NCBI RefSeq assembly: GCF_900177345.1
Contig: NZ_FWZT01000021.1
Location: 94,141 to 158,140, forward strand
Direction: 5' to 3'
DNA: 64,000 nt
Source: Pseudobacteriovorax antillogorgiicola
GTDB taxonomy: Bacteria > Bdellovibrionota_B > Oligoflexia > Oligoflexales > Oligoflexaceae
Below are positions 31,956-41,369 of the stretch, one piece after another. The notes below the pieces were generated by a model. It was not told the origin of the DNA. It did no database searches and was given only the letters and a program-made list of their open reading frames with translations. The first letter of the stretch is position 1. Every line of letters begins with the position of its first letter. The translations under genes were made by a program, and so were the position numbers.

Positions 31956-34307
31956 ATGATTCGTTACCTTATCGCAACGCTGGGCATGACAATGGCATTT
32001 GTCGCGTGTAAGAGCAAATCGTCTGGAGAAGATCCCGGTGCAACAAGTAAGGCCGCAATTGGCGGAGACTCTTATACATCCGATCCTGGCTCTAGCAGCC
32101 TGAAGACTCCAGATGGGGCCCAGGGTTCGTCTGATGAGTTGGGTGTTATTCTTCCTGGTGCGAGTACCAACCCGCAATCAAACCAAGAGCCTGATTTGGG
32201 AGTTGTGGTCAGTGTCCTGTTGGATCAAGCTGAACTTCAGGAAGGAGAAAGCACTTGGGTTCATCTCAATCTGTCCCAAGCTCTGGATATGCCTTTGGAG
32301 ATCTCGTGGAGTATCCAAGGCACCGCCAACGATGACGATCTCGTTCAGCCACCACCGAGCGTTACAGTCGAGCCGGGAGAAACATCGGGCACGTTCGAAA
32401 TTAAGCTTAGCGACGACACCGAGCCGGAAGCCACTGAATTGCTTGTTCTGAAGCCACAATACGAAAGTCAGCCAAATCTTTCTAGGGTCCAAGCTATCAA
32501 ATTGATCATCCGAGATAACGATGCCAGCCGCCCCAGCCAAGAAGTTCTTTCTCTGAGTAGCTTCGACCTGAAACTAGATCAAGGTGAACTGGTCTCAGAA
32601 TGGCCAGATCGATCCGAGAGCGATCGCCAAGTAACCAGCGCTGATACCGCCCGCCCTTACTTTTATCAGGGCGGTGAAGGAATACCACCTAGCTTGTCTT
32701 TTGATGGTATCGACGATCGCCTCAATGTTGAGAGTCACACTGAACTCAACTTGGGAACATTTACGGAAAAAAGTATTTCGGTGCTGTTTCGTACCAGTGA
32801 CGACGTTGACAGCCGCCAGATGATTTACGAGCAGGGTGGTTCGTCAAGGGGTCTGAGTATTTCAATTCACCAAGGCAAGATTCAGTTCTGTGGCTGGAAC
32901 ATTCCAAACGACGATGGGTTGGTAACAACTCCTTGGCCAGTGAGTTGTGTCAGTACGGTCGCGAACACCTATACGGATTATCACGGAGTTTTGGTGTATA
33001 GCAGCATGGAGCAGAAGATCCGTGCCTATGTCAATGGCAGCTTGATGGGAGAGGTTGGTGGAGTTGGTAAGCTCTTTGCTCACTCTGGAAGGATCGGCAT
33101 TGGTGCCGTGGCCGATAACACACTATTCTATGATTCATACACTGGGCTATCAAACTTTAAGGGCCGGATATTTGATGTAGCATTGTATAATTGGGCCTTG
33201 GACTCTGGAGAGTTGTTGGGTCTTTTTCATGCGATCGCTAGTGACTATGGCTTAAAAGATACCAGCCTTTACTTCACTTTGAGCCATCAAGAGATTAGAG
33301 AAAACTCCCCCGAGGTCCCTCAGTTGACAATCAGCCTAACGGAACCCTTAGCCCGTGACTTGCTGATTTCCCTAATTGTTGACGGGGATATAGGAGATAC
33401 TCAGTTGCGTTCTGGCCAATTTGTATTTCCGGCCTTCGAAACTGAAATGAAAATTCCAGTACCTATTATCGATGACAGTGAAGAAGAGCTTCAAGAGCTT
33501 GTAACAGTAAGTCTGAATAGTGAGGTCCCTATCCTTTCGGGGCCCCAAAGCCTGATGATTCTCGATGATGACTCCTATTACCCCAAGGGTAATGCTGTTC
33601 TTTGGCTTCGAGGAGATCGTAGCCAAACCACAGTTTGGGATGATGTTTTCGGAGTCTGGCAGGCTAAATCCTTTTCGGATTCCGGTGTCCCTCAGTGGGC
33701 TGCTCAAGGACTACAAGGCCAGGCAGCATGGGTCTTTGATGGTGTGGATGATGGCTTAACAATCCCTGATGCAGCCAGCTTTAACACCTCAACGACAACC
33801 CTTAACAAGTCCATTGCCGTGGTGTTTCAAGTTGCCAATGACGTCATTACCCGTCAGGTTATTTTTGAGCAGGGTGGTGGACAACGGGGCACTAATATCT
33901 ATCTCGAAAACGGCAATCTGAATGTATCCATGTGGAACCTACCCCAGGATCAGGGCGACGGCTCTTGGGGACCGAAGCGACTAAGTACAGCGGTTTCCGA
34001 AGACAGTCAGTACACTGTTCTATTGGTGTACAACGGAATGGCCAGAGAGTTCGAAGCCTTTGTGAATGGGGTGAGCATCGGTGTTGCGGAAGACATCGGT
34101 ACTCTATACAGCCACAGCGGTGACTTAGGCATTGGGGCTATGAAAGAAGGTAGCTATTTCGCGAGTGGTGCCGAGAATGGTAATGGACATTACTTCAATG
34201 GTGTAATCGCGGAATTGATTTACTGGAACCAATCCATCGACGATACTGAACGTGGCGACATGGAAGAGTACTTTACTCGTCGTTATCGAGAGCAAAGGCC
34301 ACTCTAA
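31956..34307 (+). CDS. Calx-beta / LamG-like lipoprotein
   Basis: A 783-residue lipoprotein (lipobox MAFVAC; ATG start). After a Ser/Gly-rich spacer come two repeats of the same pair: a Calx-beta-type strand module (VSVLLDQAELQEGESTW ... LIIRDND; a second near residue 430) and a LamG/concanavalin-like jelly roll (LSFDGIDDRLNV ... SVLFRTSDD ... FKGRIFDVALYNWAL; second WVFDGVDDGLTI ... FNGVIAELIYWNQSI). Such domains bind calcium and sugars or mediate surface adhesion. It probably sits on the outer surface. No enzyme motif. It follows the poly-Cys lipoprotein in the same direction with a separate leader. Confidence 0.85.
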   Translation: MIRYLIATLGMTMAFVACKSKSSGEDPGATSKAAIGGDSYTSDPGSSSLKTPDGAQGSSDELGVILPGASTNPQSNQEPDLGVVVSVLLDQAELQEGESTWVHLNLSQALDMPLEISWSIQGTANDDDLVQPPPSVTVEPGETSGTFEIKLSDDTEPEATELLVLKPQYESQPNLSRVQAIKLIIRDNDASRPSQEVLSLSSFDLKLDQGELVSEWPDRSESDRQVTSADTARPYFYQGGEGIPPSLSFDGIDDRLNVESHTELNLGTFTEKSISVLFRTSDDVDSRQMIYEQGGSSRGLSISIHQGKIQFCGWNIPNDDGLVTTPWPVSCVSTVANTYTDYHGVLVYSSMEQKIRAYVNGSLMGEVGGVGKLFAHSGRIGIGAVADNTLFYDSYTGLSNFKGRIFDVALYNWALDSGELLGLFHAIASDYGLKDTSLYFTLSHQEIRENSPEVPQLTISLTEPLARDLLISLIVDGDIGDTQLRSGQFVFPAFETEMKIPVPIIDDSEEELQELVTVSLNSEVPILSGPQSLMILDDDSYYPKGNAVLWLRGDRSQTTVWDDVFGVWQAKSFSDSGVPQWAAQGLQGQAAWVFDGVDDGLTIPDAASFNTSTTTLNKSIAVVFQVANDVITRQVIFEQGGGQRGTNIYLENGNLNVSMWNLPQDQGDGSWGPKRLSTAVSEDSQYTVLLVYNGMAREFEAFVNGVSIGVAEDIGTLYSHSGDLGIGAMKEGSYFASGAENGNGHYFNGVIAELIYWNQSIDDTERGDMEEYFTRRYREQRPL

Positions 34308-34335
34308 ATGCCACGCCAGAGTCTTTTTTGTCTGC

Positions 34336-35118
34336 CTAGCTGGATGCTGACTCATAAAGAGTCAGCGCTTTGATCCAAGTAATACGAATCAGTCCCCAAA
34401 AAAGCAGGATCGCACCAATCATCAAACTGATCTGTAGGAGAGGATCTTGATGGAACAAGATCTTCATCGGTGCACTTCCTACTAGCAATACTGGAATTAA
34501 GAATGTGAAGGCTATTCTTGCCTTAAACCGATAGATGAAATCGGGCCAGCGAGAAACTTGCTGGAGCTGCATCCTTAGAAAATTGATTCCAAACGACTCA
34601 ACTGTGACAAACATCATCATTGAAAGCAAAATTTCAATACTGACAAGCAAGGTGAGCCCTAGGATAATAAGAAGCGGCAGACTTAGCCATTGACTCCATG
34701 TTAGGCCTAAGTTCTGGCCGAAATAAATGAGAGCGCCCCAAGGTACTGGCGTAATCAGTAGGGTCTGGACCCGAATGTGGCGAAAAAATAGGGTGAAGAG
34801 GGTACCGCTGGGTCGTAGAAGTTCGAAGTCAAGTTTGCCAGACCGGATCAAGAGGGAAAAATTCCAAAAGTTTTCGCTTATTATTGCCATATGGAGATGG
34901 TCGATCGCGAGCATGAACGATATGAACAGCATGAACTCCTCGCGGCTCCAAACCCCAATTTGGTCCACCTGCTGGTATATGATTTCCACCGACAGTAGCG
35001 TCGAACCGTAGAATAGAAGGTCCATGATAATAACAAGAATGAAGTGGAGTTTATAAGTTGTGGCTTCCGTTAAGGCACTGGAAAAAAACTCCTTATAGAT
35101 AGCAAGATATTTCCTCAT
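34336..35118 (-). CDS. ABC-2 type permease, DUF990-like
   Basis: A 260-residue membrane protein with about six TMs, the second permease of an ABC-2 exporter. Beginning with MRKYLAIYKEFFSSALTEA, it matches the COG3694 (DUF990) type. ATG 35118 lies 2 bp after the previous stop. The ABC triad COG4586 ATPase - COG4587 permease - COG3694 permease is conserved in many bacteria, but its cargo is not known. An inverted repeat GCTGACTC/GAGTCAGC lies inside the 3' end. Confidence 0.82.
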   Translation of the reverse strand: MRKYLAIYKEFFSSALTEATTYKLHFILVIIMDLLFYGSTLLSVEIIYQQVDQIGVWSREEFMLFISFMLAIDHLHMAIISENFWNFSLLIRSGKLDFELLRPSGTLFTLFFRHIRVQTLLITPVPWGALIYFGQNLGLTWSQWLSLPLLIILGLTLLVSIEILLSMMMFVTVESFGINFLRMQLQQVSRWPDFIYRFKARIAFTFLIPVLLVGSAPMKILFHQDPLLQISLMIGAILLFWGLIRITWIKALTLYESASS

Positions 35119-35120
35119 GA

Positions 35121-35924
35121 TCACATTCCTGCTGCGGTGTAGAGCCGAACGCCGCGACTCCAGGTGAACGTTGCTAAGATTGCAGAAACTCCAATCCAAA
35201 ACAGGATGACCAGTATCCCCTGTTCTAGTGGGATGCTCAGTTCTCCCATAAATGCTTTTACAGGAGCCCAAGTAAGATAGGGAAACGGTGTATACATCAC
35301 AATCTCCCGCAGCCACTGCGGAAACACCTCAAGAGGGAGCAGGGAGCCAGAAAAGAACTGGCTGATGGTTAGAAACATCACCCGTAAGACCCAAGTTTCT
35401 TCGAGCCAGAAGGCGATGATTCCCATTAGGAAGTTGAGAGCGTACCAAAGTATGGCCACCAAAAAGGCTAAGCAAAAACCCTGGAATAGGGTTATGATTG
35501 ATAGCTCACCAAGCAGGTCAACACTATTAAAGACGATGATGCTCACCCCGCAGATCAAGCTCTGAATGACCAATAGACCCAAAAAACTAGCGGCGTGATG
35601 CTCCCAAAAGTTAAACGGGTAAACAAGGTATGAGCTGATGCGCCCCAGACGAATTTCTTCGGCAAGGCTCATGCTATTATAGCTCTGAGCAAAGAGCGCG
35701 ACGATCAAAACCCAAGCCTGGTACTGCAACATGCTCGTGAGGGTGTAGCCCTCGATGCTTGCGCTAGCGCCCTGGGTTTCGAATATTGCAGTCCAAACGT
35801 TGTATTTGATAAAGAAAAATACAAGGCTAGGCCCGATCATAAGCAAGAGGAAGTTCGTCTTGTAGGCCATCTGCTTAGTCATACTGATGGTCATGGTTTG
35901 CCACCACTTGCGCAAGCGTTTCAT
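35121..35924 (-). CDS. ABC-2 type permease, COG4587-like
   Basis: A 267-residue integral membrane protein with six predicted TM segments, beginning with a basic MKRLRKWWQTMTISM cytoplasmic end. It is the first permease of the exporter, 4 bp after the ATPase gene and 2 bp before the second permease. Together they would form a heterodimeric channel. Confidence 0.85.
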   Translation of the reverse strand: MKRLRKWWQTMTISMTKQMAYKTNFLLLMIGPSLVFFFIKYNVWTAIFETQGASASIEGYTLTSMLQYQAWVLIVALFAQSYNSMSLAEEIRLGRISSYLVYPFNFWEHHAASFLGLLVIQSLICGVSIIVFNSVDLLGELSIITLFQGFCLAFLVAILWYALNFLMGIIAFWLEETWVLRVMFLTISQFFSGSLLPLEVFPQWLREIVMYTPFPYLTWAPVKAFMGELSIPLEQGILVILFWIGVSAILATFTWSRGVRLYTAAGM

Positions 35925-35928
35925 GGAT

Positions 35929-36927
35929 TTACTCTAGGATTTCTGGGTTGGCAAGAATGGTATGCATAACTCGTTCGACCGGTAGCTTTTCCGTTTGGAA
36001 GTCGATCGCAGGGAACTTTTGAAGGATGTCGATGGTCCTTTGTCTGAGTTGCTCCTCGGGAACACGCAATTCTACTTTTTGCCCTCCTGACAACCACTTG
36101 GGGTCAAGGTCCGACCAGATGGAATCTGTCTGATCGACCGCTTGTTCGAATTGAACAGTTAGAAACTTCTCGCGGCCCAAGATAGAGCCAAAATCTTCGA
36201 TACTGCCATCGTAGGTTTTCTTGCCATCAAAGATCAGTACAATTCGATCGCAAAGTGCATCAATATCGGCCATATAGTGAGAGGTTAGAACAATGGTTGT
36301 ACCGTTCCGTTGTTGGTAGTCAGCAATAAATGCTCGAATGGTTTGCTGAGAAATCAGATCGAGTCCAATTGTTGGCTCATCAAGAAAAATGATTTCTGGT
36401 TCGTGAAGAAGGCACGCAATCAACTCCATCTTCATCCGCTCACCCAGTGACAATCTTCGAACGTGAACATTCAGGAGAGTTGAAACTCCCAAGGAGTCGG
36501 CGAGATGCCCCAGCCTCTGTTTGAACCGCTGCTCATCGATTTCGTAGTATTTTTGCAGAAGCAGAAATGAATCCATGGCTGGGATGTCCCACCACAACTG
36601 ACCTTTTTGCCCCATCACCAACGCTATTTTTTTACGAAATGCCATCGCTCGCCGATGGGGTGTGTGACCCAAGACTTGGCAAGCCCCCGAGCTTGGAACA
36701 ATGATTCCAGAAAACATCTTCATCAGAGTTGTTTTCCCAGCGCCATTGGGGCCCAAAAGCCCGACCAACTCACCTTTGCGGATTTCCAGATCGAAGTGAT
36801 CGACACCGGTTCCTATTTCGAAGTCTCGTCGCACAAGAGACTTGAAGCTTTCTATAACACCTGGCTTTTTAATGTACTTTTTGAAGGTTTTTGTTAGCCC
36901 ATTGCAGGCTAATGAGATTTCGTCCAT
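35929..36927 (-). CDS. ABC transporter ATPase
   Basis: A 332-residue ATP-binding subunit. Walker A GPNGAGKT, signature LSLGERMKME (a variant of LSGGQ), Walker B IIFLDEPTIGLDL, and switch His in TSHYMADID are all visible. The N-terminal extra region around GVIESFKSLVRRDF is typical of the COG4586 type. It opens the operon and should drive the two permeases. The cargo is unknown; antibiotics, lipids or peptides are possibilities. Confidence 0.93.
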   Translation of the reverse strand: MDEISLACNGLTKTFKKYIKKPGVIESFKSLVRRDFEIGTGVDHFDLEIRKGELVGLLGPNGAGKTTLMKMFSGIIVPSSGACQVLGHTPHRRAMAFRKKIALVMGQKGQLWWDIPAMDSFLLLQKYYEIDEQRFKQRLGHLADSLGVSTLLNVHVRRLSLGERMKMELIACLLHEPEIIFLDEPTIGLDLISQQTIRAFIADYQQRNGTTIVLTSHYMADIDALCDRIVLIFDGKKTYDGSIEDFGSILGREKFLTVQFEQAVDQTDSIWSDLDPKWLSGGQKVELRVPEEQLRQRTIDILQKFPAIDFQTEKLPVERVMHTILANPEILE

Positions 36928-37245
36928 GGTGATCCAACTGTTTCAACTACTGGTAAAGTCAAAGACTTATCCTGATAGGTACTAAGTCTTGAAGAACGCT
37001 ACTAAAAATCTGACTATTTGTCGACATGGCTTAAGTGTGAGGTTAGGGTTTTTTGAGCAAAGCACGATCCTACCGACAGTAGAGTAGAGATTAATTACGT
37101 TAACATACTGCAAAAGCTACGGTAAATCGGCAGAAATGGAATCTGTGCCGGAAGACATTGAGGGGAGTCCAAAGCCGCCGATAGAATTGCAGATAGCTAT
37201 TCTTAGCTCCAGCGAAGAACCAAAGTCTCAGCGACGGAGGAAGCA
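36928..37245. other. 318-bp divergent intergenic region
   Basis: I see no gene. It must hold promoters for the ABC operon (left) and the receiver-CheB operon (right). Nothing clear stands out. Confidence 0.35.
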
Positions 37246-37644
37246 ATGCCCGAAAAAAAGCGGGAGATTATTATTATCGACGATGATCTAGAGATTATCG
37301 AGTCCGTGACTTTTATACTGTCAAAACGAGGTATTGGGGTGAGAGGCTTCCCCAATGGAAACGACGCCATCGAATTCATCAAAAAAAACGAGTATCGGGG
37401 AGTGCTCCTGTGCGACGCCCAGATGCCAAAAATAGATGGCTGGGATGTCGTGAAGAGAATCGCCGGCGAGGGGTTAGGGCAGCGCCTCGTTGTCAACATG
37501 CTTACCGGTGTCACAGATCCCCCAGAGAAATCCGAAAGCTGTGCACCTTATATATTTGAATATCTAACGAAGCCCTTCGAGAATGAAGAATTGGTGCGGA
37601 TGATTGAATCGAGTTTTGCTGTGCTTGAAGGGGATGTTGCATGA
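37246..37644 (+). CDS. receiver coupled to CheB methylesterase
   Basis: A 132-residue receiver with intact site: Asp-Asp-Asp in IIIIDDDLE, phospho-acceptor in LLCDAQMPKIDGWD, Thr in NMLTGVTD and Lys in YLTKPFEN. ATG 37246 follows CGGAGGAAGC. The last codons overlap the CheB gene (ATGA), so the proteins are made in a fixed ratio. In normal CheB the receiver and the esterase are one chain; here they are two. Confidence 0.9.
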   Translation: MPEKKREIIIIDDDLEIIESVTFILSKRGIGVRGFPNGNDAIEFIKKNEYRGVLLCDAQMPKIDGWDVVKRIAGEGLGQRLVVNMLTGVTDPPEKSESCAPYIFEYLTKPFENEELVRMIESSFAVLEGDVA

Positions 37645-38195
37645 AACTGGTGGTGATAGGCTCATCGACCGGAGGTGTGCGAACCTTGGAAAAAATATTC
37701 CATGGTATGGGGCGCCTTAATTGCAGCCTTGTCATCGTCCAGCATATCAGTCGCCCCTTCGATCAGAAGCTGGCCGAAAACTTGGCGAGCCAATGTGATA
37801 TGAAAGTCACTTGTTGCCGTGAAACCCAGCGCATGACGCTCGGTGATATGTACGTGGCGCCTGGTAATCTGCACTTACAATTAAAAGGCCAAAAGCTTGA
37901 ACCGACGGAGGGTGAGCTTGTCAATTATGTCAAACCCTCCATCGATATGATGATGAAATCGATTCCAAGAGGCTATCCAGATGAAATCCATGCGATTCTT
38001 TTGACTGGTATGGGGAAAGATGGAGTTGATGGTATCAAGTACTTAAAGGAACGGCATCAAACCACAGTGATCGCTCAGTCTGAAGAAACCTGCTCTGTCT
38101 TTGGCATTCCCAAAAATGCCATCAAGTCGGGATTGGTTGATAAGATTCTATCCCCCGATGAGATCCGCGAATACCTCATTAAAACATTTTCCTAA
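37641..38195 (+). CDS. cheB: CheB-type protein-glutamate methylesterase, catalytic domain only
   Basis: A 184-residue CheB catalytic domain. Serine in IGSSTGG (about residue 9), His35 in VQHIS, Asp127 in GMGKDG complete the triad. It should demethylate or deamidate chemoreceptor glutamates. The normal N-terminal receiver is missing and supplied by the upstream gene. No CheR, CheA or CheW is present here, and the only MCP-like gene is 8 kb away, so its target is unclear. Confidence 0.9.
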   Translation: MKLVVIGSSTGGVRTLEKIFHGMGRLNCSLVIVQHISRPFDQKLAENLASQCDMKVTCCRETQRMTLGDMYVAPGNLHLQLKGQKLEPTEGELVNYVKPSIDMMMKSIPRGYPDEIHAILLTGMGKDGVDGIKYLKERHQTTVIAQSEETCSVFGIPKNAIKSGLVDKILSPDEIREYLIKTFS

Positions 38196-38240
38196 TAAAA
38201 TCTGGCCAAATCTCTCAATTGCGCGTAAGAAGAATGTCCT

Positions 38241-39212
38241 ATGAATACGACTGAACTCAACCAAACCATCCAAGATAAAACTCGCTCACTAGGTCACTCC
38301 TTGCGCTCACGGATTCACCCCATGAGTAGCATGGCTAAGCTCTGGGTTAAGCGGGATGACGAACTGAGTTTTGGAGTCTCGGGCACCAAGCTGCGAAAAA
38401 TCGCAGCACTCGTCCACCATTGGCGCGAGAATGGGGTTAAAAAAGTGATTGCCCTTGGCGGGGACCGCTCCAATCATCTGGTGAGCTGTGTGCAAATCTT
38501 TCATGAAATCGGTTTGGATTACGAAGTCTGGTGTCAGGAGTCCCATCACCAAAGCATGCGAGGCAACCAGGCTTACTTACGGCTTCTTGCCAGGCCGGGG
38601 CAGAGTCGCAGCCTCAGCAGAGAGGACTGGCCACATGCGCAGCGGGAAGCTGAAGCCTACGCTCAATCACAAGCAGACAAAACAGTGGTCATGGCCGAAG
38701 GGGCTTGTCAAGAAGAAGCCCTTTGGGGAGGCATGAGTCTGGGCATGGATCTTTTACTCAATCAAGCTCAAGAGGCGATGGAGTTTGATCATATTTTCAT
38801 GGATGCGGGAACAGGCATAGGTGCAGCTGGTATGAAGGCTTACCTAGACGCTGTTGGCTTCAAAGGAGTCCTGCACGTTGTTCAAATGGCTCCCTGCGAC
38901 ATTCAAACTTGGGCTAGCAAAGGCTCTAGGCTGCTCGGTCTTGAAACCTCTGCAACTTGTGAGCTGCGAATTCATCAACCAGCCACCGCCCGGTCCTTCG
39001 GCGCCAGTAACACAAAGGTCATGGAAGAGATTGTTCGTTTCGCGAGAGAGGATGGCCTGTTATTAGACCCGATTTATACTGCCAAGCTTTTCCTGACTGT
39101 TCGACAATTGCTGCCAAACATACTCAGTCCTGGACAGATAGGGGCGGTCATTCATTCCGGTGGAGGACTTGCTATCGAAGGCTTTTGGGAGCAGCTAGGA
39201 CGCCATCTTTAG
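38241..39212 (+). CDS. PLP-dependent ACC deaminase / D-cysteine desulfhydrase-like enzyme
   Basis: A 323-residue fold-type II PLP enzyme. The family pattern VKRDDE followed by GTKLRKI carries the lysine for PLP, and SNHLVSC and the AGTGIGAAG phosphate-binding loop follow. Relatives degrade D-cysteine or 1-aminocyclopropane-1-carboxylate; substrate choice cannot be read. It follows CheB by 45 bp in the same direction but there is no obvious link. Its end overlaps the convergent kinase gene by 18 bp. Confidence 0.87.
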   Translation: MNTTELNQTIQDKTRSLGHSLRSRIHPMSSMAKLWVKRDDELSFGVSGTKLRKIAALVHHWRENGVKKVIALGGDRSNHLVSCVQIFHEIGLDYEVWCQESHHQSMRGNQAYLRLLARPGQSRSLSREDWPHAQREAEAYAQSQADKTVVMAEGACQEEALWGGMSLGMDLLLNQAQEAMEFDHIFMDAGTGIGAAGMKAYLDAVGFKGVLHVVQMAPCDIQTWASKGSRLLGLETSATCELRIHQPATARSFGASNTKVMEEIVRFAREDGLLLDPIYTAKLFLTVRQLLPNILSPGQIGAVIHSGGGLAIEGFWEQLGRHL

Positions 39213-40667
39213 ATAAAGGTGGAAAGAGCTACCATGCTTTTCCGGGTCTATATCTGCTGAAGTGCTTTCCACTTCAACTTCGCCGCCATACTTTTCCATA
39301 AATGTTTTCACAAGGGGCATTCCAAACCCAGTACCCACCTCACCTTCAGTACCGATGCGGGTCGTTTGCCTCTTAGGATTGAATATTTCAGCCAAGTGCT
39401 CTTGGGACATGCCTACCCCGTGATCACGAACAATAATATGAACCTGATCGCCCTCTTGCCTAGCTATAAGATCGATAGTGGAGTCTTGAAATGAAAACTT
39501 GATAGCATTTGAAATGAGGTTGCTGAGCACTTGGTTGCTCAAGGTCACGGGATCGGCCATACACATGGTGCCCGAAGGCAGTTGATTGTCGATATTGATC
39601 TGGATATTTTTTTCTATGAGGCGATCACGGAATACAAAGCAAATATTTTCGAACACCTCTCGAAGGTCGACAGGGGTTAGCTTAATGGTTTTCTTACCAG
39701 ATGCGACAGATTCCATCTCCCGAACGTTTAGCAAGATTTCGTTCATCATATGGGATGCTCTTTGAATGGCTGCGTAGCGTTCCTTGGTCTTCTCTGGAGA
39801 AAGGTCCAAGCTGGTTAAGATCTCAGCACTGCCACTGATAATACTCAACGGGTTAGCAAGGTCATGGCATACGATACGAAGCAGGCTGGTTTTCTCTTCG
39901 AACGACTCCTTAAGAGCTTTGGTTTTCACTCGAACCGTTTCTTCCAGCTCTACTTTGTGGGTTTTAAGTTCGTTGATGTGTTCCTCTAAACTTAACTGCA
40001 TAGTATTGATGGCATCGACAACGATGGCTAATTCATCGTCTTTTTTCCTATCGTTTTCATGAAGTGTAAGGGTCCCTGGGGATTCTTTGCTATTCAAGTA
40101 GTTGGCAATTTTAATAAGGTTTTTAGTAATGTGTTTGCGAACGATATAAAAGATGAAGATACACACGGCAAAAGTCTTTAAGCCATTGGTAAGAAGGATC
40201 AGTAGTATCCTGTCGAAACTCCGCTCCACAACTTCTTCAAGGCTTAGGACAACAGTAATGTTGCCAACTTGTTGCTTGCCTTTTTGGCCTTCGTACAACA
40301 GCTGAAAGGTGCGTTCAAGCTTGTTATCGATCGGGCGCTCGCCAAGCGAGACTATGGTCTCCCCGTTATCCCAGGTAACTTCGGTATAGGTTACATCTGG
40401 AAGGCTGTGGATGCCTTGACTAATCGTGTTGATCTGATTCGGGTCCATGACCCATAGGCTAGTAGCAAGCGACTTGAGGTAGCTGTTCTCGATTGTTTTA
40501 AAGTGCCTGTTGACGTTATCGACATCTTTCGCATAGTCCACAGAAATCTGTAAAACAGTCATCATTAACGCAATTATTGTGCTGAAGAACACGATTTTGA
40601 AGGCGATTCTCAGCTCAATGGTGCCAAACTCTGGCCAAAACACAGATTTTTCGGACTTCTTTGCCAT
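39195..40667 (-). CDS. membrane sensor histidine kinase
   Basis: A 490-residue kinase: TM at about 21-43, periplasmic sensor of about 110 residues, TM at about 153-178, a HAMP-like and coiled-coil linker, dimerisation/phospho box RIVCHDLANPLS (His268), and an ATPase domain with NLISNAIKF, DHGVGM, and GTGFGMPLVK. It is an orthodox kinase without a receiver. No regulator is adjacent in the same operon, though several lone receivers occur nearby (37246, 42272, 13566, 4690). Confidence 0.92.
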   Translation of the reverse strand: MAKKSEKSVFWPEFGTIELRIAFKIVFFSTIIALMMTVLQISVDYAKDVDNVNRHFKTIENSYLKSLATSLWVMDPNQINTISQGIHSLPDVTYTEVTWDNGETIVSLGERPIDNKLERTFQLLYEGQKGKQQVGNITVVLSLEEVVERSFDRILLILLTNGLKTFAVCIFIFYIVRKHITKNLIKIANYLNSKESPGTLTLHENDRKKDDELAIVVDAINTMQLSLEEHINELKTHKVELEETVRVKTKALKESFEEKTSLLRIVCHDLANPLSIISGSAEILTSLDLSPEKTKERYAAIQRASHMMNEILLNVREMESVASGKKTIKLTPVDLREVFENICFVFRDRLIEKNIQINIDNQLPSGTMCMADPVTLSNQVLSNLISNAIKFSFQDSTIDLIARQEGDQVHIIVRDHGVGMSQEHLAEIFNPKRQTTRIGTEGEVGTGFGMPLVKTFMEKYGGEVEVESTSADIDPEKHGSSFHLYLKMAS

Positions 40668-41022
40668 AGCACACTAACAGTAAATTACCGGTTTCAATGA
40701 TATCGGTGCCACCTTTAGGAGGCTTAGGGGCGATTGCAGCGACCGATCATCGAGCTTTCTAAAGGTGGGTTACCATTGAACAAAGTTCAGTCTAGAAGCT
40801 ACTTTTTTACCCCACTACCTGGAAAATTTTCGCAGGTTTACAACAGATATATTGATTTTTAGAAATCCACCTAAGAGCCTGTTTATACTAAAAGACTAGC
40901 AAATATGAGAGCTAATGTGTCAGGAAATTTAGGTATTCTATAAGCGGAATGGGGAAATCGTCCGATAACACTAGTGGATTTAAGGTTTTGTAAATAGGTC
41001 TATAGATTGAGGGGGGCATAGA
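40668..41022. other. 355-bp gap with a separated inverted repeat
   Basis: No gene. CCACCTTTAG (40709-40718) and CTAAAGGTGG (40759-40768) are perfectly complementary with 40 bp between. The repeat lies just upstream of the kinase start, so it may be regulatory. The rest is AT-rich. Confidence 0.45.
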
Positions 41023-41334
41023 ATGGAAGACCACCGTAGACTAGATGATGAAGGTAAGAAAATGTCTTTTATCGAAGAGTATAAAAAAAGTCATACACAC
41101 CCTATTAATCACGCGACCCATGCGATCGGCATTCCCATGATTGTGGTTTCACTACCTCTATTTTTTTACAACTGGCAGCTAGCTATTGCCTTGTTCGTTG
41201 TGGGTTGGGTTTTTCAGTTTATCGGTCACTATTTCGAAGGGCAGCCTCCAGCATTCTTTAAAAACCCGGCCTTTTTGATCGTAGGACCTATTTGGTGGCT
41301 GAGAAAGATACTTGGTTTGGAAAAACCAAAATAA
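41023..41334 (+). CDS. DUF962/Mpo1-like membrane protein
   Basis: A 103-residue protein matching the DUF962 family (yeast Mpo1): FIEEYKKSHTHPINHATHAIG then two hydrophobic segments and FIGHYFEGQPPAFFKNP. Mpo1 is an Fe-dependent dioxygenase acting on 2-hydroxy fatty acids; the conserved histidines (HTHP, HATHAIG, GHYFEG) fit a metal site. The ATG at 41023 has GGGGGG upstream; an ATG at 41062 is the usual family start. Single gene. Confidence 0.85.
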   Translation: MEDHRRLDDEGKKMSFIEEYKKSHTHPINHATHAIGIPMIVVSLPLFFYNWQLAIALFVVGWVFQFIGHYFEGQPPAFFKNPAFLIVGPIWWLRKILGLEKPK

Positions 41335-41335
41335 A

Positions 41336-41358
41336 AGTCCCAGGCACATGCTGGGACT
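41336..41358 (-). terminator. terminator of the secreted-protein gene
   Basis: AGTCCCAG / CTGGGACT, 8 bp, loop of 7; on the minus strand it is followed by TTTATTTT, so it fits the leftward gene at 41370. It may also work for the rightward Mpo1-like gene. Confidence 0.7.
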
Positions 41359-41369
41359 CAGAAATATCT

